Shown here: one piece after another, positions 20,279 to 33,532 of the stretch
Numbering within the stretch: position 1 is the first letter of the stretch
Layout of the letters: the number at the start of each line of letters is the position of its first letter
Source: Chondrus crispus
Taxonomy: Eukaryota; Rhodophyta; Florideophyceae; Gigartinales; Gigartinaceae
Direction of reading: 5' to 3'
Assembly: GCF_000350225.1 (NCBI RefSeq)
Contig: NW_005179225.1
Coordinates: forward strand, 31,098-95,097
DNA length: 64,000 nucleotides
The notes under the pieces: generated by a model
Seen by the model: the letters and a program-made list of their open reading frames with translations, nothing else
What the model was told of the DNA's origin: nothing
Databases searched by the model: none
Translations under genes and position numbers: made by a program

Positions 20279-21480
20279 GGACACGTGTACATGACTCGAC
20301 GGCCCGGACCCTCACCCCATATCACCACATGACACGTGTAAAGTCTCAGATTTTGGGGTTCTGGGGACGAAAGTGGACTTTTGGAGGGTTTTGCAAATTT
20401 GCAAAAATGCCGAAAATTTGCATTTGGCCCGAACCGTTATAGGGCTACACAGGCAATACTGCAAATTGGTTGGGTGTCGGTTCGAATGCTGCAATTCTAT
20501 TGGTCTGTTATTGTCCACTTATATGCAGTCATGCTAGTGATATGTGTTGAATGATCAGTATACGTTTTAATTACATCATTTCGAGGGTTTCAAGTTGTTC
20601 ACCATGATTGTAATGGGTAATTACGGGTGATCTTGGCGCAGGACACTTGTGTGCGGTGTACATATGTACACGTTGCCAGGTTGTTGCGTGTACGTACACT
20701 TGTACACGTCGCCTGCATACGGTCCGGCGCGTGTCCGAGTACATTACATGTGAATTAAAAGTACAACAAGTATTTCTCACAAGAGACATGTACTTACGTG
20801 AGTATTCAGTGCACGCGTCACGTTGTATGCGACCCTTGCATCAGTATGCGCCGTTGTACTACACTCTCTTCAGCATGCGACGTTGTACTGTGCTCTCGAT
20901 ATGGTGCGCCGTTGGATGCAAGTTGATGACAGTACTCGTGTGATTCACATCAGATATCACGTGAGATGTGTAGAAAGTCTGGATGCACATTGTTGCTACC
21001 CATCATAGTTGTCTGGCAGTGTGTACCGAAATTAGTAAGGTACGAAACAAGGGCATGTATGGGGACTGAGATATGACAGGACTTTGCGTTGTTGGAAATA
21101 GAGAGATGCCAAGTTGTTCATTGCGCAAGAATATATTCTGTCATGTCTGGATGCAGATTAGTAGGTGTGAAACGATTGCATGCATAGGGCCATGGTTTAC
21201 AGTCACTCGAAATGTGTAGAAACTGTTGTGCATTGATAGTCAATAGTCAATTCGTAAGGTGGAAATAGAACAGTGTGGACGGGCCAGAAGAGGACCGCGC
21301 TTGGTCGCGCATATGGTGAGTACGGTTTACCAGGTGCCAAAGTAATGGGATAGTGTAACACTCAAAGTGTATAAGTATCGTCGAAAGACGGCTCCAAGTA
21401 AACCTCGGTACCAACTCCTTCACTCACACACATCAACCTGCCCTCCTTCTTTCCCTTGCCCCTCCAAACCTACCATTAGA
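20279..21480. other. No gene seen
   Basis: Only short frames. The stretch around 20640-20830 contains clustered TGTACAC/GTACGT motifs similar in flavour to the LTR palindromes but without an LTR end, so I do not call an element. Confidence 0.35.
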
Positions 21481-22248
21481 GGCATCAAGGAGAAGTTCGC
21501 GGAAGAGGCGGTGTACGACATGGGCAGGGGGAGAGGGCGGCGCTGAGGTCCATTGCGAGCGATGTCAGGGGCGTGGAGAGGAAATATGTACAGTTCGAGG
21601 TCAGCAACGAGGAAATTAGGGAGAGAGAAAGTGGAGTATGGCTGCCGCGGCGTGGAAGTGCTGGTCGCACATGGCGATATCAACGCCCTTGGCTGTGACG
21701 CTTTGGGCAGGGTCCACCTCATCCATGTCCCTGTCAAATATGAGTATCTCGCCCTCAAGGTCGTCAATAATAGATTGTTCTTTAGGGACCGCCTGCATTT
21801 TAAGAGTGCCGTCAATAAGAGGCTCACCTTGGAGCTCGTCACCGCAATGAATGTAAAAGCTCCCCGGGTCTTTCTTGAAGCCCATCTTCGTCCCCTTCCT
21901 TCCTCTCTATTCTGGTCCATCAACCACTGCAAGGAGCCCCACATACTCACCATCTCGCGTCAACCACTCGCTGGCCCCTCCCCCGCAGACCCCTCCCTAC
22001 AATGCTGCCTCCCTCCCCGCCCCGTTGCCGATTCTCCATCGCCCTCCGCGGCCCCTCTCTCGCCGCAACTCTGCGGGCTGTCCCGCCACCCCCACTCCCA
22101 TCTTTCCTGGCGCTTGATTCCCTCCTTTCCTCCCTCTTTCCCCTACCTCTCCCCTTTCCTTGTCCTCGTCGCCCGCATCTGCGGCGCGGGCCCGCCCTCC
22201 CGTCTCTGCCCGCGGCCGTCACCTCGCTGCTCACCTTTCTGCATTCTC
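21481..22248. other. Possible exon-like fragments next to the assembly gap
   Basis: Two protein-like readings overlap on opposite strands. Plus strand, 21483-21660: pieces IKEKFAEEAVYDMG and then, one frame over, ALRSIASDVRGVERKYVQFE with many charged residues, like a coiled-coil protein. Minus strand, 21885-21616: an 89-residue frame ending CDQHFHAAAAILHFLSP. I cannot decide which is real or name a family. From 21960 to the gap the plus strand is a pyrimidine-rich run (repeated CCCTCC) without a credible gene. Confidence 0.25.
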
Positions 22249-22535
22249 NNNNNNNNNNNNNNNNNNNNNNNNNNNNNNNNNNNNNNNNNNNNNNNNNNNN
22301 NNNNNNNNNNNNNNNNNNNNNNNNNNNNNNNNNNNNNNNNNNNNNNNNNNNNNNNNNNNNNNNNNNNNNNNNNNNNNNNNNNNNNNNNNNNNNNNNNNNN
22401 NNNNNNNNNNNNNNNNNNNNNNNNNNNNNNNNNNNNNNNNNNNNNNNNNNNNNNNNNNNNNNNNNNNNNNNNNNNNNNNNNNNNNNNNNNNNNNNNNNNN
22501 NNNNNNNNNNNNNNNNNNNNNNNNNNNNNNNNNNN
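22249..22535. other. Assembly gap (287 N)
   Basis: Unknown bases. Frames that appear to cross it are meaningless. Its left border is a C/T-rich run, a typical cause of a sequencing gap. Confidence 1.
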
Positions 22536-23032
22536 ATCCAGTCATATGGAGGAGAGCAGCATACGAAAGAGGAGAGCGGCGAGCGAGGCCGCGATATGGA
22601 TCAGATGGTTTGAGTAAATTTGCATTTCTCTAGGCCATTGTCCTCCATCTGTATTCCACCACGGGTCCGCACTCTGCTTGAAACCTTCCATGAGTGACAT
22701 AAGTGCGCCTATCAACCAGGGGCAGCCTCATATTTTAGGACAATTTTTAAATGCGCAGAGTATGGTCCACTTATGCTCAGAAATTACTCCAAATATCTCC
22801 CGGTGCCCTCCAGTTGTCCTCCAGCAATCCGCATAGTGTTTGCTAGGGCCGGAGTCACCTGCGAAAAGTTTCAATCAGCTGGACGGAAGCAGATGTTTGA
22901 CCCTAGGTGTAGTGGCAGAAACATCGGTACGAAGAGAGATGTAACTGCACTTTAGCTGATGATTCGATGAAGTCTTCCGAGAAACGCAAGACCTTCAACA
23001 TGGCTCCCAGAGCATAAGAAGTACTGTAAGAC
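22536..23032. other. No gene seen
   Basis: Anonymous sequence to the right of the gap. The longest frames are about 60 codons and show no motif. Confidence 0.35.
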
Positions 23033-23507
23033 AATGTGAGGATGACGCCAGAATCTGAGTAGAACCTGCTGAAGTTTCACCACTTCCCGACGCTGGATCT
23101 CAGTGCACAGAAGGGGATGAAATTCAAGATCACTTCAGTCAGATGGAACCTCCTTCCCCTCTTGAAGTACCGCGAGGATGTCCTCGTATGCCGGCCGAGA
23201 ACATCCCGAAAAATCATTATCTTCCATGGTCTCAAAAGCTAGCGACAGAACGGATAGTAATGATGCGGATGCGAATGTGAGGATGACGCCAGAATCTGAG
23301 TAGAACCTGCTGAAGTTTCACCACTTCCCGACGCTGGATCTCAGTGCACAGAAGGGGATGAAATTCAAGATCACTTCAGTCAGATGGAACCTCCTTCCCC
23401 TCTTGAAGTACCGCGAGGATGTCCTCGTATGCCGGCCGAGAACATCCCGAAAAATCATTATCTTCCATGGTCTCAAAAGCTAGCGACAGAACGGATAGTA
23501 ATGATGC
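23033..23507. repeat. Exact direct duplication, two 234-bp copies
   Basis: Copy 1 at 23033-23266 and copy 2 at 23274-23507, separated by 7 bp (period 241). I see no differences between the copies. Each contains CCGCGAGGATGTCCTCG with an inner inverted repeat. No coding frame spans them. The identity points to a very recent duplication or to an assembly duplication near the gap. Confidence 0.85.
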
Positions 23508-25215
23508 ATACGATTTAGATTAGGAAGAGTACTTGGAGGATCCTAGAGGATTGAAGATGATAAGTGTGTCTTCTGGAGCCACTTCAAAGCTCTTTGAGAA
23601 TCTCTGGAAAAGATTTTCAACCGAAAGGGACAAGATGCGTATGAAACATAAGGCAGATGTAAAAATTGGGAAGCAGTTTGTCAGCGGCACTTAAATTGGA
23701 GATAGTACACATTGAATGTATTATTCAACTAATAGTCAGTTCTGGTATGAAGTCCGGAGTGTCAGGAAAACTACGTACAAAAGTCCTCGCTCATCGAATG
23801 GGAGCATAAGCTCGATGTCCTCACTCCGAATGTGGAGATAATATTCAATGCTTGCTTTCTCACGAGTAATTTCTTACAATGCTCCTCTTACAGTTGTACG
23901 GGTGTATGCCAATGGCAATGGAGGGGATGCGGATAGGGCTTCTGAGGCGGTCCAGACGTTGTTGTTCAGTAAGCAATTGCTTACTGAACAAGCAGATTTG
24001 AACTTCTTCTCACTAGGTTAACCTAGTGTGAAGAAGTTAAAATTTGCTAGTGGTGTGGGCAAGCTACAAAGAGATTTGAAGTTCACTGTCGTTCAAAACG
24101 CATTTTCAAGGTATGCGCTGATATATTCCGTATGTTCAGGGCGGAAAATCTGGATGACTTGGATAGGTCTGCGCCATGTATTGATGACTACTCAAATCGC
24201 CGCGACCTTGAAATCTCTTGCCGAAAAGATGGTGATGACCGCATTGGCACGCGATTACTCGACCGTCCTGGTTATAAGCTTCATCGATTTCTCAGGAGCA
24301 TATAACCGCAGCGATGACCTTTCTAGAGAGAGCGAACCAGTCTCGCAGAGGCGGAATCCAGGATACACCAACGCCGTCTGATACTTGTAGTCATGGAGCT
24401 GAGAGGGTCTACCGTCTCTTGAGTTCTCATCTTCATAGTGCTCGTGAAAACGTGCCGTTTTCTTTATCGGTCTCGGTTTTCTCCTAGTTCCCAGGAGCAC
24501 TCATATATTTGATGTTCATTAAAGCAAAACGGAAATGAAATTTGAGGAACAGGAATTCGAGTCGAACTTGGATGAAGTCCCCGCCAGAGCTGTCTGGTCT
24601 CTCAGTGCAGATAAGAGCATTACGAATGCGGCGGATGCTGCGAATAAGGAGTTGTTAAAGCATCTGTTTTCTACGTGTACGAGCATGGCCCTCAGTGTTG
24701 CACATGAGGTTTACGTGGTAGAAGGTAACGGAGTTCAACGAAAACACAGTGGGGGGAAGGAGAGAACTCTTCACAGATTGATTAATTTCATTGATATCGC
24801 TGTGGATGTCTGTGTGGAGTTTTGCAGAGTAAGAAGTAGGGAGATATTCCTCCGTGGGCATTTCAGCTCGTTGAGATGTGTCATGGTCGTAACACTACTG
24901 TTCATGGCTCCCGAAATAGACTTTCAGGGGATGAGTATTTCATGTTCTGCGTTCCCGTGTCCCGAGAAGGTGAAGGTTAATGCAACTTGATTGGATGATC
25001 TAGTTCCAGGAAAAATGTGAGGAAGAGCATGTTGCAAAGCAGGTGCACTCGTATCACTCGCACAGAGTTTGAAATGCTCAATCATTGTCTGTACGATGGA
25101 AAATGCGCAAATGTGGATCGTTTACCAGTATTTGAAGGAACAACGATACAAGAGAGCGATGATCTGCGGGCTGCCACCATTTAAATAAACGTATACGTAA
25201 CTCTCTTTCAAGAAC
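23508..25215. other. Decayed sequence; one 151-aa frame
   Basis: No recognised gene. A plus-strand frame at 24535-24990 (151 codons, starting MKFEEQEFES) is acidic at its start and has no known motif. A local inverted repeat GTAAGCAATTGCTTAC lies at 23969-23984, and TCACTAGGTTAACCTAGTGTGA at 24010-24031 is another near-perfect palindrome. These may be remnants of transposon ends. Confidence 0.3.
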
Positions 25216-25562
25216 TGTAGCATAACCCCCCTGGGGGACTCACTTCAGATTAGATCACGATTGATTTAGTTACTGTAGAGCCCGACGCTCTACAGTACCA
25301 CCGAGCGTGTCCACGTCTGCCCCACTTCACACGTGCACGCGTGTACCAGGCGCGTACGAAGCGCGCACACACGAGTACCACGTGTACTGTCAGCACCGAT
25401 GCTGACACCGTACAGTGCAGGCCGACCTGCACTACAGTAGACCACTACAGTACCTCGGTACTGTAGTGTTATTATAGAGGTTTGTATATTAAATATGAGC
25501 GGACCGACGGCGGAGGGGAGAGGACAAGCACGGGCTTGTCCAGAACCTACCACCTAGGGTCC
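25216..25562 (+). repeat. Solo LTR A, left half (split by E2)
   Basis: Begins TGTAGCATAACC and is related to the E1 and E2 LTRs: it has the GTAGAGC...GCTCTAC hairpin, ACACGTG-type motifs, the CAGGCCGACCTG hairpin and the TTAAATATGAGCGGACCG box. It is preceded by AGAAC (25211-25215). It breaks off at GGTCC, where E2 inserted, and resumes at 39191. Confidence 0.9.
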
Positions 25563-26224
25563 TGTGGCATAACGGCGGTTCGCGATTACATTTAGATCAG
25601 ATCAATACGAACCACACACGCGCACACGTGTACCCCCACGTGTACGGAGCACACGCGACCACACGCGTACACGTGTAGGAGGTGCGTACCACCGCGCGCA
25701 CAGTACGCGTCTCACACGTGTGCTGTCAGCCCCAACGGCTGACAGCATTACAGCGCGAGACGACCCGCGCTACAGTAAGTTACTACAGCATACCGGTACT
25801 GTAGTATTATGATATACGCATTGTATACATTAAATACGAGCGCGACCGGCGACAGCGTAGGGGGACAAGCGCGGACTTGTCCACGACCTACCGCCTAGGT
25901 CCGTCTTCCAGCTTAACTAACTCGCGCGATCTGTCTTCGCGCGCGTTAACCGGGACAAAACGGGTAGGGGACAGCCGCGTACGCGAGCGAGCCTAGATCC
26001 GCCTCCGCCCGTCAGCGCTGGTACGTTACCCAGCGCTGCTCCGGGGCATCGAGGCGTAGATCGGCCCGTGCGTACGCTCGTCCCCGACCGTCCCGCTTTA
26101 CCACGCTACCAGGGCCCGCTTTTCTGTCTCGTTAGCTGTGTGATCTCCCCCTCTTCTCGCCCCTCGTACGGGTCTACGTCGAGCTAAGTATACACCCCTT
26201 TCCGTTAGGGGGTGTTATACTACA
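25563..26224 (+). repeat. E2 5' LTR
   Basis: TGTGGCATA...ATACTACA, 662 bp. It carries ACACGTGT-type palindromes, a GGACAAGCGCGGACTTGTCC hairpin near 25862-25881, TTAAATAC near 25832 as TATA candidate, and the covarying hairpin at 26013-26038 with stem CAGCGCTGG/CCAGCGCTG, whose sequence differs from the E1 stem but keeps pairing. Confidence 0.95.
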
Positions 26225-26225
26225 G

Positions 26226-26243
26226 TGGTCTCCCGACCTAGAA
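26226..26243 (+). promoter_or_regulatory. E2 primer-binding site
   Basis: TGGTCTCCCGACCTAG, identical to that of E1 and at the same 1-nt distance from the LTR, indicating use of the same tRNA primer. Confidence 0.7.
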
Positions 26244-26304
26244 GACTCTGGAGTCCGATCTCCGAGAAGACTTCCGCTTTTCTCCGCGAACCGATCGCGT
26301 CGAG

Positions 26305-28873
26305 ATGAGCCAAGAGTTTGAGCCCTCGATCCGCTCCGAAGTGGAAGATCTGAGTCCGGCCGCTGTGCAGTCCCCATCCGCCCCGTCGGGCGACGGCGAC
26401 GCAGGTCCTCGTGACCGCGAACCGTTGCTCGGATCCTCCGAGAAGAGCGGCGGCGATGTTCGAACGCATAGCCGAATACACCGAGGAAGTCCGTACTTCC
26501 CTTCGGATCGATGTATCGGACCATGTATACACTCGATGTATGGCCGAACTCCGCTCCCTGCGTGAAGGGAGGTTCGATAGAGTGACGCAGTCCTTAGAGA
26601 ATCTCCAAGCACTGATCGACGAGTTACACTCGCGGATAGTGCTCGTCGAAGACTCCGGTTTCGCCTCGCCCGGACCGTCCGGGCAAGGTCGCCCTGAGAG
26701 GGCAACCTCGGTGAGACGACCCGAGGACCGAACCTCTCCGTCCGCAGAGCAATTGGGTGCGTTCGCGCACCTCTCCGCTGAGCTCGACGCCACTCGTCGG
26801 CGTGCTCGTGACATGGAACGTACCATAGCCTAATGGCTACCCGGTGCCCCCTCAAGAGGGCCCGGTGGTACCGTACCTCCGAGCGCCACCGCCCCCGAAG
26901 GTTGGCGTCCGACTGGTGCCGCTACCAGTCGGACTGCAGAAGGAAGCCGTCCTCCGATAGACGCGAACTTCGCGTCTGAAACCCAAGCCTTGCCGCCTAT
27001 CGCCGGAAGTAGGCGGCAAGTGGACCACGTATCGTACGCGGACGAACAGAACCGTGGAGGAGCCGCCCGCCGATCCGGAGAACTGATGTTCTCCGTCGAT
27101 CCCCGCTGGGGGAGCTACCCGCCGGCGAGTTACGCCGGGCATCCAGGTCCGGTAGACGTCCGCACGCTACCGGTTACCTCCTTCGGCACGCTGGGTCCCG
27201 CTGAACCCGGGCTTGGGCAGGTACAGACGATGATCCAAGAGTTCAGCGCCCTTGCTGACTATCGTCTGTACGGCTTGGATAACACCTCGAGGCTCGTTAC
27301 CTCGGGTGACGCGGGAAGGATCGCGAAGTACGTCCAACGCTGTCGTAGGATCCGTCCCACGATGCGCAGCTTCGACGGTACCGACCCGATCCAGCTGCTG
27401 CCGTTCTTGAAGGATATCCGAATCACCTTCAACTCGCAACAACTGACCGAAGTTGTTGCGGTACGAGTCCTTGCGCACTTCCTCGAGCGCGACGCGGAGC
27501 GCCTGTATACGATTTATACGATGCGTGGCCTCTGCGCCGGCCAGCTCCATGACGACGTGAGCTGGCCGGGGCTCGTGAATCAAATCTTGAAACGCTACCT
27601 CACGGACGACGTGTTAGGTGAAACGTACGACGCTGTCGCTACGTCGCGACAACAATCGCATGAGACGAAAAGCACGTTTTCTGACCGACTCGAGACTGCC
27701 GCGTTCCGATGCACGGCAGTCTTCTCCGAAGAGTCCCTCGCGCACTACTTCGTGCCGGGACTTGCACCGGCAACCCGTGCCGCAGTATCCAAAACTGTGC
27801 AAAGGCTGGTAGGCAGTCAGAGGACCGATCTTCCGACCATCCGCCGTATCGCCACGGCGGAAGGTACAACGTTCCGCGCTCGGCGCGGTCTACTCCTCCT
27901 GGATATGAAACTGGCAGGGAGGGCTGGTAGGACTACGAAATCTGCCGCAACAAGTGAGCCCGCCTCGGCCCTCCACATCGGGGAGGATGAGTGGCAGGCC
28001 GACCCTGTACTCATTACGCAAGGAGCAAGACACGAGGGGGGACGACCCCTCTCACCGATGTCGACCGGAACGACATCGAGTTACACGACCGCCTTCGCGG
28101 CCACTCCAAGAGCGGCAAGGGGTACGGATCCCCGGGTCGCAGAGCTCGACATATCGAACCGAGATGCGGGAGGCGAAGCGCCTCGCGTGCCCCTTCTCAC
28201 GGATGAGGAGGCGCGGCACGCGGCGACCTTCGCCGCAACGGACGGCAGCGCGTACCTGTGCTGGCTATGCCGTACGTACGGGCATGCCATGTACGTGTGC
28301 CCGTTCCTGTAGCCGGAACAACGGATGTTCACAGCGTACAGGAACTACCGGTACCAAATGGAGACGCGCCGCGGAGGGCGCAATCTCCTCAGACAGTCGG
28401 TCGGCGACGGCCATCCCCCGCGTCAAGGTTTCCCGAATCGTTCGGGTGGCGGCGCACGCTTCGCCCCACGCGGAGGCGGGTATCGTCGTAACGAACTCAA
28501 TCGTCGTGATCGACCGGATGACCGCCCGTCGGACACAAGGTATCCCCGTCAAGGAGGGAGAGGGGACCGAGACCGCCCTCGGTCACCCCAACAGGTACAA
28601 AACGCGATCATGTACCTGCATGATTGGGTAGAGGATCTGTATTCTCTACTCACGAAGGGGCGCGAAGGAGAGCCGACTCCCCTCGTCCCTCATATCCTGC
28701 GACAACCGGACGTCGCAGGTCAAGGACAGGAAGTATCCGAATACTTCGCTGATGTCGCGCGGCCGCAGTGGGGGGTCGTCCCGACCCACGCGGACAAGGA
28801 CCCGAAGAAGACCTGGCCACCGATGGCCAGGAAGGTAGCTCAGATAGGACCGGTAGTTCGAAAAAAAGGGTAA
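26305..28873 (+). pseudogene. gag: E2 gag, broken
   Basis: Homologue of E1 gag. The start codon at 26305 is followed by about 50 codons before a 2-bp loss near 26450 shifts the frame. The rest shares one frame but is interrupted by TAA at 26831-26833 and TAG at 28310-28312. The capsid-like segment and the CX2CX4HX4C knuckle (28259-28300) are preserved. The central junction, where E1 is frameshifted, is continuous here, which shows that gag was originally one ORF. The final codons are CGA AAA AAA GGG TAA, forming the slippery site. Confidence 0.85.
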
Positions 28874-28908
28874 AGACGGTTACGTACACGCGGTCGCGTG
28901 AGCCGTCT
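28861..28908 (+). promoter_or_regulatory. E2 gag-pol -1 frameshift signal (candidate)
   Basis: Canonical slippery heptamer A-AAA-AAA (28861-28867) in gag phase, 6-nt spacer containing the gag stop, then a hairpin with AGACGGTT (28874-28881) and AGCCGTCT (28901-28908; one G-T pair). The pol frame is -1 to gag and already open upstream of the site. Geometry is the same as in E1. Confidence 0.8.
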
Positions 28909-31900
28909 TATCCCTACGAACTAGACCGGACCCCGCGTGCTCGCCAAGGACACGGGGGGTATTGTCCGATAATGCATCCCCCGCTTCCAGGAGCGAGCAC
29001 AGGAAATCCTGCGGCGCCAATGCAGGAGAACGGGAGCGTCGAGGCCTCCGTAAGCCCGGCGCTGAAGGAGAACACCACCGGGACACCGGCAGCCCCGGTA
29101 ATGCTGAGCAAACGCGATGGAAGTAATGCAGACCGGAAAGAGCACGTCGATCTCCTAGCTTCCGTGAGCCAGGGCCCACCGACGCATGGTCCTCCGCGTA
29201 TGGACCCGAGCACTCGAAGGGGCGTCACCGAGCCGCGGACGCCCCAAGAAACGCGCAGAAGGAAGCGCAAGAGGGGTCAAAACCGAAAGCGAAAGCCCCG
29301 ACGGAACGACCTCACCGATAAGGTCGCGCCTAAGATATTCGATGGCTTCGTGTGCCTCATGACGTCAAAATATACAACGTCTTGGGCTCCGTGGCCATCG
29401 AAGGCAACGCGTTCAAGCCCCACACGATCGCCGTCGATACGTGTTCGGGGTACAACTTGGTGAGGAAGGCCGAACGTCCTCCCGACTGGACCCGTTACGT
29501 GATACGGGACGCGCCATTACCCCGACTGGTTGGCGCAAACAGTAACCCGCTACGACTTACGGCCGTCGTCCATCTCGCTGTCAGGTTGTAGAACACGACG
29601 TTCCGCATACCTTTCGTAGTGGCCGAACAGCTCGCTGTTCCCGTCCTACTTGGGACAGCGTTCATCGATGCCCACGTTCGCAGCATAGACATCCATGGCC
29701 AGAAGCTCGAACTTCGCCACGGTGGCTCCGTAGCCATCGTCTACGGGAAGGGGGAGCCGGCTCCCCCTACCAAGTGACGCGGACGCCAGACGAGCTGGCC
29801 GGATGTACGAGAGGAGGCCCCCCAGGCGATCCGAATCGCCCACTGGGTTACCATCCCCGCGATGTCACAAGCCCGAGTCCGTGTGACAACGGCAGGGAGG
29901 AGCCTCGTGTTCCTGGAGCCAAAGCCCTCACTCCAACACCGACATGGAGTGAGGTTGACGAATGGCGTCGCAGAGGTTCTGCCGAATCAGACCTTCGACG
30001 TCATCGTCGCGAACTTCTCGCGACGGGGTAGGCGGCTTCCGAAGCACACCGTCGTGGGATACGCGAAGCGAAACCCCCTCGAGATCCTCACGCCCGAACG
30101 GAGGGTCGCCGAGGGGATCGCGCACGCGCTACACCTGACCGACTTGGCCAATCAAGTCGGAAAGGTAGGAGTTGGCCGATCCAACTCCGACGAACAGACC
30201 ACCACGGGTGACGGAGAGGTTGACACGGACGAACGGTCACCTTTATACCACCCGACGGCGGGGGGTACTGTACCCCCACAGAATAAGGATCCCGAAAATT
30301 CACCGATGGATTGGGAAAAAGAGGTTGACTTGTCATACATCGAGGATGACAAGCTCCGTGGCCACGTACTCGAGATGCTCCGTAAGCACTCGAGTCTGTG
30401 GAGCGGTGCACTCGGAACTATCCGAGCAACGGAGCACCTCATTACCCTCGAACCGGGTACGAAGCCGATACGATCGATGCCCTACCGTAAGGGGCCCGCC
30501 ATGCGCGAAATGGTCGCAAAGGAGGTCAACAAGATGTTGAACGCAGGGGTTATCGAACTCGCGAGCACCGAGTGGGCGTCCCCGGTGATGCTCGTGCCGA
30601 AGAAAGACGGCTTTCTTCGGTTCTGCCTCGACTATCGACGTCTTAACGCGAAGACTGCAGCGGATTCGTATCCGCTGCCGCGTATGGACGACTGCATCGA
30701 CTCGTTAGGAGATGCAGCCTTCTTTAAGACGTTGGACTGCAATTCCGGTTATTGGCAGATCCCGGTCGCTCCGGAGGACCGGGATAAAATAACCTTTACG
30801 ACGCACATGGGCACGTTTTGCGACCTGCGAATGCCGTTCGGACTAAAAGGGGCACCGGCCACCTTCCAACGCGCCCTGGATATTATTCTCTCACGCGTTC
30901 GCTGGCAAATATGCCTCCTCTATCTCGATGACGTTATAGTGTTCTCGCGTACGCACGCAGAACATGCGAAGCATCTCAACACTGTCTTGAGCTTGCTTAA
31001 GAGTGCCGGAATCTCCCTTGAGCTTAAGAAGTGTAACTTCTTTCAGCCGAAGGTACACTACCTGGGACACGTCATTTTCCCAGGTAAGTTAAGCGTGGCG
31101 GAGACGGCGGCCGATGCCTTCAAGACGTTCACGTTCCCTAGGACACTTACGCAAGTGCGCTCGTTCCTCGCGGCGTGCAACGTATACCGCCGATTCGTTA
31201 AGGGGTTCGCGAAGATAGCGCGTCCTCTGACCAACATGACGCGCAGAGATGCGAATCCTGACTTCTACAACCCCACGGAGGCCCAACTGAACGCGTTCGA
31301 GAACCTCAAGAGGTGTATGACCGCTCCGCCGATCCTCGCGCTACCGCGGTACGGCCGTCCGTACATGATCGACACGGACGCGAGTGCCTACCAGCTTGGC
31401 TGCGCGCTGCTCCAGGAGCACGACCAGCCAAAAGATTGGCGCCCCGTAGGCTATTGGTCCTACTCGCTGAACGACAGCAAGCGCAACTACAGCGCCACGG
31501 AACGCGAGTGCTTCGCCGTAGTGTGGGCCGTCCGCACACTACGGCCGTACGTAGAAGGAACGAAGTTCACCGTCCAAACGGATCACGACGCCTTGAGGTG
31601 GCTCATGTCCCTCACAGCGAGTTCCGGAAGACTCACCCAGTGGCGGCTACGTCTGGCTGAATACGATGTCACCATTCAGTACCGCCCCGGGCGCGTGCAT
31701 CAGGTGCCCGATGCCCTGTCACGCCTCGTGTAGCGTCGTGTCGCCGATGACCCTCGCCCCACCATCGAGGTGGATGACGACATTCCCACCTTCGACGGGG
31801 GTACGACCGTTCGAGGTGTATCGAAGGAGCTCGCGGACCACGTTTGTACCGCGAGCTGTGACCTTCAGGCCGTCCATGTCTTTGTGACGACACGGAACCA

Positions 31901-33532
31901 ATCCGGGTCAAGGACGAGGTCGCGCATACAGACGCGTGACGAACCGAGAGGCGACGACGAAGCCCCCGCTCTCCAAGGACCCAATTCGTTTTGGGAGGAG
32001 AACGACGAGTTCGACGCCGCCGACATCCAGCGCGCCGAAGACCCCGAGGCTAGCGCGCTCGACTCCCCGGTCGCCCCACCGCAGGACGACCTTCCGGCCC
32101 CTCTTACGATAGAGGAGATAGCCGAGGAGCAACGCGTGGATGACTTCTGCCAAACCGTTTTGGCACGACAGTCAGAGTCCCGGAACTCCGCGTTCTTCGA
32201 GGACCACCAAGGGGTGCTCAAACGGAGACACCCCTTTGATCCTGATATCGTCCAGGTGGTGGTACCTCGGACGCTCCGCGCTAGGCTCCTCCGCCTGTGC
32301 CACAACCCGGCCATCGCGGAACACCCGGGTCAGAATCGTATGTACTTCGCCCTTCGACGCGAGTACTACTGGCACCATCTCGCTGCAGATGTGGCTGCCA
32401 CGGTGCGAGGGTGTCGGACCTGCGCGATGAACCGGGTCAAGTTGCGGAAACACCTCAACCGTTTGAGGTTGTTCCCCGCCAAGCGGCCACTAGAGAGCCT
32501 CGCGATTGACATCTTGGGTCCGCTCCCGAAGACGAAAGCAGGAAAACGTTTCCTCCTCGTTATCACAGACCGCTTCACTAAGTTAACACAAGTTGTCGCG
32601 CTTCGAACAGTGACCGCGTACACTGTCGCGACAGCATTCTGTGACGCGTGGGTCTTCAAATACGGCGTTCCGCGTTCGCTGCTGTCGGAAAACGGTCATA
32701 AATTTAACGCGAAGTTCTTCCACAGCGTGTGTCGCGTACTGGGGAAAACTGACTTATATACGTCCGCGTATCATCCCCAGACGAATGGACAGGTTGAACG
32801 TTACAATCGGACTATCGCGTCGATGCTTTGGAACTACGTCAACGAGCATCAGGATGATTGGGACGTGTACGTGGGACCGCTTACGTACGCGTACAATTCC
32901 CACGTACACCGAACCACGCGTACGAAACCCTTTGAGCTCGTGCTCAGCAGACCCCTGCCGAAGTTCTCTCTTCGAAGAGCCGACGGGGACGCGCCCCCTC
33001 CGGACAGGGGAACTCAACGCGCAGAGTTTCTCAAGACCTTGGACGAGACCATCCAAAAAGCTTACGAAAGCTTGCATCGTACGCAAGCCCGCTACAAACG
33101 CGACTTCGATAAACGCGTACGAAGGATTAACGACTCAAGCCGGGGGACTACGTGTAACTCAACCCCACCGATAGGGCGAAGACGTCGAACAAGCTCGCGT
33201 CACCTGCCGTTGGACCATACCGCGTACTGGCCAACGACAAACGAACCATCACGATCGAACGTGATGGGGTGACGGAGCGCGTCTCGGCAGACTGCTGCAT
33301 GTACGCGCCCCCTCCGACGGACGCAACACGAGCAAGTGCAACAACCCCAGGTGACCTTGCCGACAAGGTCACCAAGGGCACGCAGTACGCCGTCGAGCGT
33401 CTGGTCAGACATCGTGTGGTAGAGGACGGAGCTACGGAGTTCCTCATCAAGTGTGCTGACTACGACCAACCCACCGGACGGCACGAACACATGTCCCTGA
33501 GGAGCTCGTGTCGCGATACACGCAGCGACTGA
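28861..33532 (+). pseudogene. pol: E2 pol, broken
   Basis: Same domain order as E1 pol. Protease DTCSG lies near 29435. RT has YLDD at 30921-30932; RNase H and the HHCC integrase domain follow. The REYYW segment that is damaged in E1 is complete here. Breaks: frameshift at about 29360, TAG at 29589, TGA at 29775, TAG at 31731, frameshift near 33150. The second catalytic Asp of integrase is replaced by Glu (SENGHKF, codon 32688-32690). The chromodomain (33390-33500) has Cys in place of the conserved Trp (IKCADYD, codon 33452-33454) and is cut by a further frameshift. Not functional. Confidence 0.92.

Noticed and set aside
21553..22617. 354-codon plus frame crossing the N gap
   Set aside because: Most of it is unknown bases and a pyrimidine-rich low-complexity run.
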